DNA from: an uncultured Lachnospiraceae bacterium
GTDB lineage: Bacteria > Bacillota > Clostridia > Lachnospirales > Lachnospiraceae
Reading direction: 5' to 3'
NCBI GenBank assembly: GCA_910584585.1
Contig: CAJUBP010000020.1
Location: forward strand, 1-64,000
Length of the DNA: 64,000 nucleotides
Position 1 is the first letter of the stretch. Each line of letters begins with the position of its first letter. The notes below the pieces were generated by a model. That model had not been told where the DNA came from and made no database searches. It saw only the letters and a program-made list of their open reading frames with translations. Shown piece after piece: positions 1-8,939 of the stretch. Position numbers and translations under genes: made by a program.

Positions 1-201
1 CATATCTCAGGTATGAAAGATTATCTGAATTCCATTTTAAACTGCGAATGAATTTTAAATCATGTCTGACTTTTTAATTTTACGGCTCATTTGAAAAACA
101 CATTGATTCCATAGACGTTGCGCTCACGATGTGATATACTTTCTTAATAATGAAAGAGCGGCCCGAAGTTTTCAGATTATTTGACCAAGGTAGGTGATTC
201 A

Positions 202-1404
202 ATGTGTGACGCGCGTAAGCGATTTAATACGACAGGCCTCTGCGTTCCTTCTCTGCACTATATGGCAGACACTTCTAAGATGGTGCGTCGGATTATCACA
301 GACTATATTGAACCGGGGGAATATTTTACTATGAACCGCGCCCGTCAGTTTGGAAAGACCACAACCTTAGAGTTTCTTTATCGTGAACTGAAAGAAGACT
401 ATCTTGTGATTTCCATAAGTTTTGAATCTGCAGATGAATATTTCCAGTCTTTGGGAACTCTTGCCAGAGGATTGGCAATGGACATTTCAGAGGCATTGGA
501 TATGCAGGGAGTTTCAGATGAGTTGCGTAAAATTTGGAAAGCGCCGGTTTCCGAAGAATTTCCAATGCGCGATTTTGGAAGAAAAATTACATCTCTTTGC
601 AAAAACAGCTCCAAGGGAGTGGTTCTGATGATAGATGAAGTGGATAAGAATGCGGATAATCAGATTTTCCTCTCCTTTTTGGGGCTGTTAAGGGAGAAAT
701 ATTTAAAACAGAAAAGCGGACGGGATGTTTCGTTTCACTCTGTAATTCTGGCGGGAGTGTATGACATTAAGAATTTAAAACTAAAACTCCATACGCCGGG
801 GGAAACAAAATTTAACAGTCCCTGGAATATTGCGGCAGATTTTCAGGTGGATATGAGTTTGAGCGCAGAGGCAATTGCAGGAATGCTGCGGGAATATGAA
901 CAGGATTATCATACGGGAATGGATCTTGCGTTCATCAGCCGGCAAGTGTTTGACTATACCGCGGGATATCCGTATCTTGTATCGCGGCTGTGTCAGATAT
1001 TAGACGAACAGGTAGCCGGAACCCGGGAGTATCCGGACAGAACCTCAGCCTGGACAAAAGAGGGCTATCAGGAGGCGGTCAAGAAGATCTTGTATGAATC
1101 GAATACGTTGTTTGACGATTTGTGGAAGAAGCTGGATGAATATCCCGAATTGTCTAAGATGCTCTACGCAGTTTTATTTATCGGAAAAAACATTGCGTAT
1201 AGTCCGGATCAGCTGGAAATGAATATTGGAGTCCGTTTTGGAATCATAAAATGTGAAAATGGACAGGTTGCGGTTTCCAACAGAATTTTTGAGTCAAGGC
1301 TGTATAATTATTATCTGGCAAAAGATATGGTGGAAAGCAGCACTTACTCTGCGGCATTGCAAAGTAAGAATCAATTTATTCATGGAAGTCATTTTGGGGG
1401 ATAA
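202..1404 (+). CDS. AAA-ATPase-like protein, C-terminal nuclease domain deleted
   Basis: This is an AAA-ATPase-like protein of the family usually joined to a C-terminal PD-(D/E)XK (DUF1703) domain. Visible are the family N-terminus, a P-loop with GKTTT near residue 52, a Walker B MIDEVD near 145, and the SPWNIAADF and YTAGYPYLVSRLC blocks. I chose ATG 202 over the in-frame TTG 181 because AGGTAGGTG lies just upstream. It aligns with the next gene end to end until AALQSKNQF, then stops about 130 residues early. The tail of the lost domain (GDKKLIEAVV and stop) survives out of frame directly after the stop, at about 1399-1428. The gene is therefore an internally deleted copy with a one-base frameshift. 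The ATPase part looks intact. The role of the family is not settled. Confidence 0.8.
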   Translation: MCDARKRFNTTGLCVPSLHYMADTSKMVRRIITDYIEPGEYFTMNRARQFGKTTTLEFLYRELKEDYLVISISFESADEYFQSLGTLARGLAMDISEALDMQGVSDELRKIWKAPVSEEFPMRDFGRKITSLCKNSSKGVVLMIDEVDKNADNQIFLSFLGLLREKYLKQKSGRDVSFHSVILAGVYDIKNLKLKLHTPGETKFNSPWNIAADFQVDMSLSAEAIAGMLREYEQDYHTGMDLAFISRQVFDYTAGYPYLVSRLCQILDEQVAGTREYPDRTSAWTKEGYQEAVKKILYESNTLFDDLWKKLDEYPELSKMLYAVLFIGKNIAYSPDQLEMNIGVRFGIIKCENGQVAVSNRIFESRLYNYYLAKDMVESSTYSAALQSKNQFIHGSHFGG

Positions 1405-1447
1405 AAAATTAATTGAGGCAGTTGTATAAAATGAAAGGAATGGGGTG

Positions 1448-3061
1448 ATGATTGTGGGAAAAATTTTTAATATCACTGGAGCCTGTCAGCCGGATCTGCA
1501 CTATATGACAGACATCAGTCCCCGTCTGGCGGAAATGAGAAAGCTGATTGCCAGAGGAGAATATTTTACCTTGAACCGTGCTCGCCAATATGGAAAAACC
1601 ACAACGCTCCGGGCCTTGAAAGAATATTTAAAGGACGAGTATTATGTGGTCAGCATGGATTTTCAGATGCAGATGAGCCATGCGAAGTTCCGCAGTGAAA
1701 ATACTTTCTCGGTAGCCTTCGCGAAGGCTTTTGCGCGCGTTTTGAGGAATTCTGCCGCGGAATTCACAGATGAGACAGAATACGCGATCCAGCGTTTGAG
1801 CGCGGCAGCGCGGGAGAACAGAGAAGAAATAGAACTGGTGGAATTATTTCAGTATATCAGCGATATCTGTAAAAGCGCTGACAGGCCCATCGTTCTTATG
1901 ATAGATGAAGCAGACAGCGCTTCCAATCATCGGGTATTTTTGGATTTTTTATCCCAGTTAAGAGGATATTATATTGACAGAGAGCAGTCTCCGACCTTTC
2001 AGTCAGTGATTTTGGCAGGGGTATATGATATCAGATATTTAAAAAGCAGGTTTCTCCACAAAGAACAGCATGGGAAAAACAGTCCCTGGAATATTGCGGT
2101 GGAGTTTAAAGGAGATATGAGTTTTTCGGCGGCGGAGATTGCAGGTATGCTGGACGAATATGAGGAAGATCATAAGACAGGAATGAATGTTGCGGAAATT
2201 GCGGAATTGATTTATGACTATACTGCCGGTTATCCCTTTCTGGTATCAAAACTTTGCAGAATTATGGATGAAGAGGTATGCGGCAGTGAAGATTTTTCAG
2301 ACAAACACATGGCTTGGACCTATGCCGGTTTTTTGAAAGCTCAGCGGATTTTATTGGAGGAAAAAAATCCGCTGTTTGAATCTATGGTAAATAAACTGTA
2401 TGATTTTCCAGAGCTGAAACATATGATTTATTCAATGCTGTTTACAGGAAAAGAGCATTCTTATAATGCATTGGATCAGGCTATCGGAATGGCCGAAATG
2501 TTCGGATTTATTAAAAATGAGAATGGAACAGCGTTGATTGCGAACAGGATGTTTGAAACGGTATTTTATAACTTCTTTTTAACATCTTCTGAAAATCAGA
2601 ATACAGATATCTATAAAGCCGCCATTCAAGATAAAAATCAATTTGTTTCTGCCGGGCATTTGAATATGGAGTTGATTTTAGAGAAATTTGTAATGCATTT
2701 TGGGGATTTATATGGGGAATGTTCAGATAGATTTAAAGAGGAGGATGGAAGGAGATTTTTTCTCCTTTATTTGCGGCCCATTATCAATGGAACTGGAAAT
2801 TATTACGTGGAGTCCAGAACCAGGAATATGGAGCGGACGGATGTAATTGTGGATTACCGTGGAGAGCAGATGGTGGTTGAATTGAAAATTTGGCGGGGAA
2901 ATGCATACCATGAGAGAGGGGAGGATCAGCTTTTGGGGTATCTGGAACATTATCATCTGAAAAAGGGATATATGCTCAGCTTTAATTTTAATCAGAAGAA
3001 AAAGGTTGGGATGAAACGTATGAGGTTTGGAGATAAAGTGTTGATTGAGGCAGTAGTATAA
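1448..3061 (+). CDS. AAA-ATPase-like protein with PD-(D/E)XK nuclease domain
   Basis: This is the full-length member of the same family, about 537 residues. The ATPase part carries RARQYGKTTTL near residue 40 and Walker B VLMIDEAD near 155. The C-terminal 110 residues hold a PD-(D/E)XK core: RTDVIVDYRGEQMVVELKIWRG supplies the Asp and the ExK. ATG 1448 follows GGAATGGGG; a GTG one codon earlier is possible. Such ATPase-nuclease proteins occur in many copies in Bacteroidetes and Clostridia genomes and are suspected of roles in mobile-element biology or defence, which is not shown here. It lies 43 bp after its damaged paralogue on the same strand, which suggests tandem duplication. A scrap of a further relative lies at 27352-27477. 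Confidence 0.85.
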   Translation: MIVGKIFNITGACQPDLHYMTDISPRLAEMRKLIARGEYFTLNRARQYGKTTTLRALKEYLKDEYYVVSMDFQMQMSHAKFRSENTFSVAFAKAFARVLRNSAAEFTDETEYAIQRLSAAARENREEIELVELFQYISDICKSADRPIVLMIDEADSASNHRVFLDFLSQLRGYYIDREQSPTFQSVILAGVYDIRYLKSRFLHKEQHGKNSPWNIAVEFKGDMSFSAAEIAGMLDEYEEDHKTGMNVAEIAELIYDYTAGYPFLVSKLCRIMDEEVCGSEDFSDKHMAWTYAGFLKAQRILLEEKNPLFESMVNKLYDFPELKHMIYSMLFTGKEHSYNALDQAIGMAEMFGFIKNENGTALIANRMFETVFYNFFLTSSENQNTDIYKAAIQDKNQFVSAGHLNMELILEKFVMHFGDLYGECSDRFKEEDGRRFFLLYLRPIINGTGNYYVESRTRNMERTDVIVDYRGEQMVVELKIWRGNAYHERGEDQLLGYLEHYHLKKGYMLSFNFNQKKKVGMKRMRFGDKVLIEAVV

Positions 3062-3070
3062 GGGGTAAAA

Positions 3071-3279
3071 TTTCGATACACAGGAAAGGCAGGATGGCCC
3101 TTTGGCTAAGCAAACGATTCGTGGGCGTTCCTAGTGAAGGCGAAATCCACTGCTTATGGAGACTTAGGAAGGAAGGCTTTCCTGACTTCCTTAGCCGAAG
3201 TTAGCAGTTAGTTTGCCGGAACGTTGCCCAGTTTGTGTGGCAAAGTTTATTCTGCCTTTCCGTCCGTATCCCAATATGA
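3071..3279. repeat. 210-bp palindromic dispersed repeat, copy A
   Basis: The stretch begins TTTCGATACACAGGAAA and ends in CTGCCTTTCCGTCCG. It is closely similar over about 210 bp, in the same orientation, to 21303-21512. The two ends are roughly inverted (GGAAAGGCAGGATGGC against a degraded CTGCCTTTCC). Internal hairpins are visible, for example around AGGAAGGCTTTCCT. No ORF fits. It sits between converging genes and could be a MITE-like element or a structured RNA. The ends are better preserved in copy B. Confidence 0.7.
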
Positions 3280-3295
3280 AACGTTCATTGTAGTG

Positions 3296-3338
3296 CTAGC
3301 GGACTGCCCTTTGGCATACAAACTGGGCAATCCGCTAG
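3296..3338. other. Inverted repeat between convergent genes
   Basis: Arms CTAGCGGACTGCCC (3296-3309) and GGGCAATCCGCTAG (3325-3338) pair with a single mismatch around a 15-nt loop. The loop region CTTTGGCATACAAACTG is also nearly complementary to CAGTTTGTGTGGCAAAG inside the preceding repeat, so two alternative folds are possible. There is no clear U-tract on either side. It may terminate the operon ending at 3376 or belong to the repeat element. Confidence 0.5.
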
Positions 3339-3375
3339 TTCTGTCCGCGTCCGGCAGATAAAAGTCCGCGAAAGC

Positions 3376-4380
3376 CTAAGCTTTCGCCTTCTTAATAGCC
3401 TCCGTCAGCACAGGCAGCACCTCGAACAAGTCTCCCACAACGCCGTAATCCGCAACGCCGAAAATAGGCGCATCCGGATCTTTATTGATGGCGATAATGC
3501 GGTCAGAACTGCTCATGCCGGCCAGATGCTGGATGGCGCCGGAGATTCCGCAGGCAATGTAGAGTTTGGGGCCGACGGTTTTACCGGTCTGGCCAACCTG
3601 GTGCGCATGGGGAATCCAGCCGGAATCCACAGCAGCCCGGGAAGCGCCTACGGTGCCGCCTAAAGCTTCTGCCAGAGCGCGGATTGGCTCGAAGCCTTCA
3701 GGACCTTTCACGCCGCGGCCGCCGGATACAATAATCTGCGCCCCTTCCAGGTCTACAGATTCTGCGTCCAGCTCCCGGATTAATTCCACTACCTGAGTGC
3801 GGATATCTTCTGCAGGAACAGAGATGTCTTCTTTGATTACCTCCGCCTTATTGTCAGAGGGTTCTGTCATCTTAAATACGCCGGGGCGTACGGTGCCCAT
3901 CTGAGGACGGTGCTCCGGGCACATAATGGTTGCCATGAGATTTCCGCCGAAAGCGGGACGGGTCCATGCCACATTGCCGGTTTCCTCGTCAATGTCAAGG
4001 GCGGTGCAGTCTGCGGTCAGTCCGGTGTGAAGGCGGCAGGCGATTCTGGGGCCTAAGTCCCGGCCGTTGTTGGTTGCGCCGATTAACATGCTGGTGGGCC
4101 CGTATTTTTCTACTAATTTCGTGATAGCAATGGCGTACGCGTCGGTGGAGTATTCTTTGAATTCTTCTCCGTCCACTGCAATGACAGCGTCAGCGCCGTA
4201 ACGGGAAGCAGCTTCCACAGAAGCGTCCACGTTGTGGCCGATGACAACGGCTGTCAATTTGCCGCCCTGCTTTTTCGCCATATCTTTGCCGGGATTTAAA
4301 AGCTCCAGGCCGACTTTTTTCGGCGATCCGTCTTCTTTTGTTTCAATAAATACCCAAAGGTCTTTGGTTTTGACTTCCAT
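3376..4380 (-). CDS. etfA: Electron transfer flavoprotein alpha subunit (first pair)
   Basis: This is the EtfA subunit, 334 residues. The C-terminal FAD-binding half is typical: SGGRGVKGPEGF, GASRAAVDSGW, QVGQTGKTVGP and AINKDPDAPIFGVADYGVVGD. With EtfB it forms an FAD-containing heterodimer that passes electrons to or from an acyl-CoA dehydrogenase in the cytoplasm. The start has AAGGAGG nine bases upstream. It is the last gene of a five-gene minus-strand operon, 14 bp after etfB. Whether this pair is electron-bifurcating (a second FAD plus ferredoxin reduction, as with clostridial Bcd-EtfAB) cannot be read off with certainty. Confidence 0.95.
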   Translation of the reverse strand: MEVKTKDLWVFIETKEDGSPKKVGLELLNPGKDMAKKQGGKLTAVVIGHNVDASVEAASRYGADAVIAVDGEEFKEYSTDAYAIAITKLVEKYGPTSMLIGATNNGRDLGPRIACRLHTGLTADCTALDIDEETGNVAWTRPAFGGNLMATIMCPEHRPQMGTVRPGVFKMTEPSDNKAEVIKEDISVPAEDIRTQVVELIRELDAESVDLEGAQIIVSGGRGVKGPEGFEPIRALAEALGGTVGASRAAVDSGWIPHAHQVGQTGKTVGPKLYIACGISGAIQHLAGMSSSDRIIAINKDPDAPIFGVADYGVVGDLFEVLPVLTEAIKKAKA

Positions 4381-4394
4381 GATCCGATTCCTCC

Positions 4395-5198
4395 TTATAC
4401 TAAGCCGCCGTCATTCATCAGCGCAAACAGCTTCATAGCGCTCTCTGCGGGAGTCTCCTCCTGGATGACTACGCCGCCGCTTTTCCTTGGCGGTACGAAA
4501 GTTGCCTTTACTTTTGTGGGGGAGCCTTTTAAGCCGGCCTGTTCCAGATTGATTTCTGTCAGGTCTGCGGCGGTAATGTCAGGGATTTCTGCGCGGTTGG
4601 CAGCCATTTTCCGTTTCAGGGTGGGATATCTGGGATCCCAGGAAGGTTTGGTGTAGGTTACCAGGCAGGGCATGGAGGCGGTAATTACCTGAACGCCTTC
4701 TTCCACTTCTTTCTTCACAACGACTTTGCCTTCTTCCACAGAAGCTTCCAGTCCGTATGTAATCTGAGGAAGGCCCAAGTGCTCCGCAATTTCAGGGCCG
4801 ACCTGCGCGGTATCGCCGTCGATGGCCTGTTTTCCGCAGAAAATCAGATCAAAATGGCCCTCTAAAGTCTCCACATGGCGGATGGCCTGGGAGAGGATAT
4901 AGCTGGTTGCCAGCGTGTCAGAACCGCCGAAAGCCCGGTCAGTGAGAAGGTATGCTTTGTCAGCGGCGATGGCCAGGCATTCTTTTAAGGCGTTTTTGGC
5001 CTGTGCCGGGCCCATGGAAAGCACGACGATTTTCGTATCAGGGTTCTTGTCTTTGATGCGAGCGGCGGCCTCTAAGGCATATCCGTCAAAAGGATTGACG
5101 ATGGAGGGAACGCCTTCGCGGATCAGTGTGTTTTTTACCGGATCAATTTTGATTTCGGTGGTGTCCGGCACTTGTTTGACGCATACAAGTATGTTCAT
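4395..5198 (-). CDS. etfB: Electron transfer flavoprotein beta subunit (first pair)
   Basis: This is the EtfB subunit, 267 residues, of the clostridial butyryl-CoA dehydrogenase-associated type. Signatures are MNILVCVKQVPDT, NPFDGYALEAA, CGKQAIDGDTAQVGPEIAEHLG and the Rossmann-like core with SMGP. Its ATG overlaps the stop of the upstream CoA-ligase gene (ATGA) and has AGGAGGAATC before it, which indicates translational coupling. The partner is the adjacent etfA. The island encodes a second, more CaiFixAB-like ETF pair, so this one probably serves the Bcd-type dehydrogenase at 14271. That pairing is inference. Confidence 0.95.
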   Translation of the reverse strand: MNILVCVKQVPDTTEIKIDPVKNTLIREGVPSIVNPFDGYALEAAARIKDKNPDTKIVVLSMGPAQAKNALKECLAIAADKAYLLTDRAFGGSDTLATSYILSQAIRHVETLEGHFDLIFCGKQAIDGDTAQVGPEIAEHLGLPQITYGLEASVEEGKVVVKKEVEEGVQVITASMPCLVTYTKPSWDPRYPTLKRKMAANRAEIPDITAADLTEINLEQAGLKGSPTKVKATFVPPRKSGGVVIQEETPAESAMKLFALMNDGGLV

Positions 5199-6760
5199 TC
5201 TGATTCCTCCTGGTTGAGAAGATTTTTTTTGATTTTCCCAGTTGCAGTCCGGGGAAACTCCGTGACAAAGGCAATCTGGGTAGGTACTTTAAATTTGGCA
5301 AGATGCTGTTCGCAGTAATTTGTAATGTCCTCTTTGCTTAAAGCTTCTCCCTCTTTTAACTGGATAAAAGCCTTGACTGCCTGGCCCCGGATGGAATCCG
5401 GCACGCCGATGACGGCGGCGTCGGCAATCAGTTTATGGGAGGTGAGGACGCATTCCACTTCGGTGCAGCTGATGTTTTCGCCGGAACGCTTGATGATATG
5501 GCCGCAGCGGCCCAGGAAAAAGAGCCAGCCTTCTTCGTCCAGATAGCCCCAGTCGCCGGAGTGAAGCCAGCCTTCTGGATCCAGCAGCCGCCTGGTAGCT
5601 TCCTCGTCCTGGTAATAGCCCTTTACCAGAGTGCGGCCAGGCACGCCGTGGACGCAGATTTCCCCTTCGGTTCCCGGCGGAAGAGTGTTTCCATGTTCAT
5701 CTACAATCTTTATTTCGTAGGAGAGGGCGGGACGGCCCACGGAAGGCCAGTGCTGATCGCCCCAGGGAGGCACACAGGTGACGGCGGAAACTGTTTCCGT
5801 CATACCGTAGGAGTTTAAAAGCCTCACATGAAAACGCTCTTCGAAAGCTTCTTTTTCCTCATCGCTGAGTCCCATGGAAAAGTAAATCTGTTTCAGATTG
5901 TGTTCCTTTTCCCAGGGCTGAACCGGCTGCATCAGCATGGTGCGGTTCATTAAAGACATGGTGTCTGTAAAGTCCGCCTTGTGTTCGTAAACCTGGCGCC
6001 AGAACCGCCTTGCGCTGTAATGTTCTGACATAATCAAAGCGCTTCCGGTGCAAATCACGGGAGCCGCAGCCATTTCCTGAAAATCCATATGGTAACAGGG
6101 CATGGAGGTGAAAAAGCGGTCCCCGGTGCGCATGCAGATTTGCTCTGCATGGAGCAGCCCGCCGTAAACCACGTTGCAGTGGGTGTAGATCACCCCTTTG
6201 GGATGGCGGGTGGTGCCGGAAGTAAACAGGATGACGGCGGTATCTTCGGAGCATACCTCAACCTGTTTTTTTAAAGTGTCCGGCTGCTGCCTGCTGGCGG
6301 ATTCTAAGGAGATCACCCTCGGATCTTCTGATTCACCGCCGGCTAACAGCAGGTTCTTGGGCCGGAACTGCTCATAGAGCTCCAGATAGATATCAATGGA
6401 GCAGGGTTCTGCGATCAGATGGGAGATCCTGCACTTGTTCAGGATGTAGCTGCATTCCCCAGCCTGGAAATGTTCATTGATTGGAACGGAGACGGCGCCG
6501 ATTTGGGCAATTGCCAGCCAGCAGGCCAGATATTCCGGCCGGTTGTGCAGGTGGAGTGCCACGAAATCGCCTTTTTGAATTCCCAGGTCTGTAAGCAGGT
6601 TGGCGATCTGCTTCACGTAACGGTCAAATTCTATATAGGTAAAAGCGCTGATTTCATCCTGAACGGAAATATATTTCAAAAAAAGGTTCTGTCCGTAAAG
6701 TCTTACGGTTTCATCCCATTGGCTTTTTAACGTGCGGGTTCCTGCCATATCTGCTATCAT
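5195..6760 (-). CDS. AMP-dependent acyl-CoA ligase, CaiC-like
   Basis: This is an ANL-superfamily acid:CoA ligase, 521 residues, which activates a carboxylic acid with ATP and CoA. Visible motifs are the phosphate-binding loop ILFTSGTTRHPKGVIYTH (near 175), NSYGMTETV, the SGDWGYLDEEGWLFFLGR hinge, and the C-terminal acyl-adenylate lysine in PRTATGKIKK. Overall it resembles the crotonobetaine/carnitine ligase CaiC. ATG 6760 has AAGGAGC eight bases upstream. It lies between the two ETF pairs in one operon, so the acid it activates is probably the substrate reduced by the island. The substrate cannot be told from sequence. Confidence 0.9.
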   Translation of the reverse strand: MIADMAGTRTLKSQWDETVRLYGQNLFLKYISVQDEISAFTYIEFDRYVKQIANLLTDLGIQKGDFVALHLHNRPEYLACWLAIAQIGAVSVPINEHFQAGECSYILNKCRISHLIAEPCSIDIYLELYEQFRPKNLLLAGGESEDPRVISLESASRQQPDTLKKQVEVCSEDTAVILFTSGTTRHPKGVIYTHCNVVYGGLLHAEQICMRTGDRFFTSMPCYHMDFQEMAAAPVICTGSALIMSEHYSARRFWRQVYEHKADFTDTMSLMNRTMLMQPVQPWEKEHNLKQIYFSMGLSDEEKEAFEERFHVRLLNSYGMTETVSAVTCVPPWGDQHWPSVGRPALSYEIKIVDEHGNTLPPGTEGEICVHGVPGRTLVKGYYQDEEATRRLLDPEGWLHSGDWGYLDEEGWLFFLGRCGHIIKRSGENISCTEVECVLTSHKLIADAAVIGVPDSIRGQAVKAFIQLKEGEALSKEDITNYCEQHLAKFKVPTQIAFVTEFPRTATGKIKKNLLNQEESE

Positions 6761-6866
6761 AACAATGCTCCTTATGTATTCCCTGGATTAATGTTTTTCC
6801 TGCCAGAGCTTGCCGGAAAACGGCGTTGGCTGTCAGTACAAAGTATGGTTTGCAGCCATCTGGCTT

Positions 6867-7793
6867 TTAAGAAAGTTTCTCAATTAATGCCGGCACAATT
6901 TTGTACATATCCCCTACCAGCCCGAAGTCTGCGTTCTTGAAAATAGGCGCGGATTTGTCTTTGTTGATGGCGACGATGACTTTGGATTTGTTGATGCCGC
7001 CGATGTGCTGCACCTGGCCGGATACGCCCAGCACAACAATCAGTTCCGGTTTTACCTGTACGCCGGTGATTCCCATATAGCATGCCTTGGGCATCCATTT
7101 ATTATTCTCAGCAACCGGACGGGAGCATCCCACTTCAGCGTCCAGAACTTTTGCAAGGTTCCTGCACATTTCAAGGTCTTCTTCGGCAGCGAGGCCCCGG
7201 CCTACGTCCACAATGCGCTTTGCGGCAACCAGATTTACTGCGCCTTCCTTTTTCTCATTGCGGGAAATTCTGCGGATGGAAGCGGCCGGCTCCCCTGCAA
7301 TCGGAAGGATTTCAGCGCTGCCGGAGGTTTCCGCGGGGGCTTCAAAAATACCGGAAGAGATGGTGATTACGCCATAGTCTCCGGTGAAGCTCTCTTTGCG
7401 CTGGGCGGTTCCGCCGTAAACTACTCTGCGGCAGCAAAGAACGTCGTTTTCTACCGATAATTCGTTTACGCTTCCCAAAACAGCGGTATCTAAATAAACG
7501 GAAAGTTTTCCTGCCAGGCAGCGTCCCCGGATGCTGTTGTTGACCATAACGATTGCTTTGGGCTGTTCTTTTACCAGCTTCGCAATCGTTTCTGAGTAAT
7601 CTTCCGGAGCTCCTTCTTCGGAAACCGGACAATATACGATTTTATCTGCGCCGCAGGATACATATTCTTTTGCGGCAGCTTCATCGCCGAATACGACGGC
7701 AGTTACGGAATCTGCCAGATTTTTTGCTCCTGCACAGAATTCAGGCAGGACAGCATAGTTGTCACTTACAATAAAAACAGACTGAATTGCCAT
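6867..7793 (-). CDS. fixB: Electron transfer flavoprotein alpha subunit, FixB-like (second pair)
   Basis: This 308-residue EtfA homologue resembles E. coli FixB/YdiR. It shares the VGRG, CSRPVAENNKWMP, MGITGVQVKPEL, GVSGQVQHIGG and AINKDKSAPIFKNADFGLVGD blocks, and the N-terminal half is shorter than in the first EtfA. The FAD site in the C-terminal half appears intact. GAGGAGGATATTCATT precedes the ATG. It is paired with the fixA-like gene 19 bp upstream. In E. coli, FixAB delivers electrons to CaiA for crotonobetainyl-CoA reduction. Here a CaiA-like protein is encoded divergently at 13039, which makes a matching role likely. Confidence 0.92.
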   Translation of the reverse strand: MAIQSVFIVSDNYAVLPEFCAGAKNLADSVTAVVFGDEAAAKEYVSCGADKIVYCPVSEEGAPEDYSETIAKLVKEQPKAIVMVNNSIRGRCLAGKLSVYLDTAVLGSVNELSVENDVLCCRRVVYGGTAQRKESFTGDYGVITISSGIFEAPAETSGSAEILPIAGEPAASIRRISRNEKKEGAVNLVAAKRIVDVGRGLAAEEDLEMCRNLAKVLDAEVGCSRPVAENNKWMPKACYMGITGVQVKPELIVVLGVSGQVQHIGGINKSKVIVAINKDKSAPIFKNADFGLVGDMYKIVPALIEKLS

Positions 7794-7812
7794 AATGAAT
7801 ATCCTCCTCTAC

Positions 7813-8577
7813 TTAAAATCCTTCTTTTTTCAGGAATGAAACAAGTGCGTCTACGGCTTCTTCGTTGTCGCCTTCCACGATTTCCTGACGGCGTTCCTGC
7901 TGCTGGGGCGCAAGCTGTTCTGCTGTGCTGGCAGAAGGCGTGATTTCCGCGTCAATGGTAAGTACGTTCACAGGTTTCTTGCCTGCTTTCATAATTTCAC
8001 GCATGCTGGGAACGGCCGGCACGTTGATTTCAGAGGAAACGGAGAGTACGGCGGGAAGAGGAACTTCCAGCACTTCCACTTCTTCTTCCAGGGTACGTTC
8101 CACTTCCAGGCTGCTGTCGGAGGCGATTTTAATGCCGGTGACATTGTTGACAACGGGTACGCCTAAGAGAGTTCCCGCCTGAATACCCACTTCCTGAAGG
8201 TACAGGTCGCTGGAGCCTGCGCCGCAGAGCACCACATCATAGGAATCCATGGCTTTTACTGCGCCTGCAATGGCTTTTGCCGTCTGTAAGGAATCGGAGA
8301 AGTCGTGGCTGTCGTCCATTACGAGGTTCAATTCATCGGCGCCTCTGGATAAAATATCTTTACGGATTTTGGAATTTTCCAGATAAGCGCTGGAACCGAT
8401 GGAGAGAGCAGTCATTGTTCCGCTGCTTTCTGCTGCCAGTTTCTTGCCGCTCTCTAATGCGTTTAAGTCATACTGGCTGATTTTCAGTGACGCGTCTGCC
8501 ATTGCAAGAGTCCGGTCTGGCAGAACTGTAATTTCTTCTTCGTTTGGAACGATTTTACAACATGCAATGATTTTCAT
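7813..8577 (-). CDS. fixA: Electron transfer flavoprotein beta subunit, FixA-like (second pair)
   Basis: This EtfB homologue is about 254 residues and close in pattern to E. coli FixA/YdiQ: MKIIACCKIVPNEEEI, LKISQYDLNALE, RKDILSRGADEL, LCGAGSSDLYLQEVG, LPAVLSVSSEINVP and the PSMREIMKAGKKPV linker. I chose the ATG at 8577 because GGAAAGGAAG precedes it and it matches the family start; a longer in-frame ORF runs to 8637. It is the first gene of the minus-strand operon (fixA-fixB-ligase-etfB-etfA) and lies about 85 bp downstream of a good promoter. Confidence 0.92.
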   Translation of the reverse strand: MKIIACCKIVPNEEEITVLPDRTLAMADASLKISQYDLNALESGKKLAAESSGTMTALSIGSSAYLENSKIRKDILSRGADELNLVMDDSHDFSDSLQTAKAIAGAVKAMDSYDVVLCGAGSSDLYLQEVGIQAGTLLGVPVVNNVTGIKIASDSSLEVERTLEEEVEVLEVPLPAVLSVSSEINVPAVPSMREIMKAGKKPVNVLTIDAEITPSASTAEQLAPQQQERRQEIVEGDNEEAVDALVSFLKKEGF

Positions 8578-8660
8578 ATACCTGTTCTTCCTTTCCTGTT
8601 TGATCTTTTTTTCTGTACATTTTCTGGAAACTTTCACGAAAAAGTACTTTTGATGTGTTT

Positions 8661-8689
8661 ATCATAATCAAAGGATTTGCTTTTGTCAA
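8661..8689 (-). promoter_or_regulatory. Promoter of the fixA-fixB-ligase-etfBA operon
   Basis: On the minus strand TTGACA (8684-8689), a 17-bp spacer and TATGAT (8661-8666) form a near-consensus sigma-A promoter about 85 bp upstream of the fixA-like start. It diverges from the plus-strand promoter at 8830. The 140 bp between them are AT-rich with short inverted repeats and could hold regulator sites. No dedicated regulator gene is adjacent. Confidence 0.75.
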
Positions 8690-8829
8690 TGGCTGAATTT
8701 CAAAAATTCCAAATTTTTTTCAGACTGTCATGAAAAAAACGTCATTTTTCAAGGGCTATTATTAGTAGAAAAATTAACATTGTGCAATATTAACAAAATT
8801 TCCACTGAAAAATTGTCTGATATTGTGAT

Positions 8830-8859
8830 TTGACTTAGGAAACAGGTACGTGTTATACT
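8830..8859 (+). promoter_or_regulatory. Promoter of the plus-strand acyl-CoA operon
   Basis: TTGACT (8830-8835), an 18-bp spacer and TATACT (8854-8859) precede the first CoA-transferase gene, leaving a leader of about 75 nt. GAAGGGAGACG is the ribosome site just before ATG 8940. The arrangement is divergent with the promoter at 8661-8689, as expected for one co-regulated pathway. Confidence 0.7.
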
Positions 8860-8939
8860 TCCTAGCAACAGGACAGTGTAAGTTATATTTTTTTTGACTG
8901 TCAATTTTCACGTAAAAGTAAAAGAAGGGAGACGAAACT

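Noticed and set aside
135..140. TATACT as promoter of the first ATPase gene
   Set aside because: No acceptable -35 box lies 16-18 bp upstream, so it was not listed as a feature.
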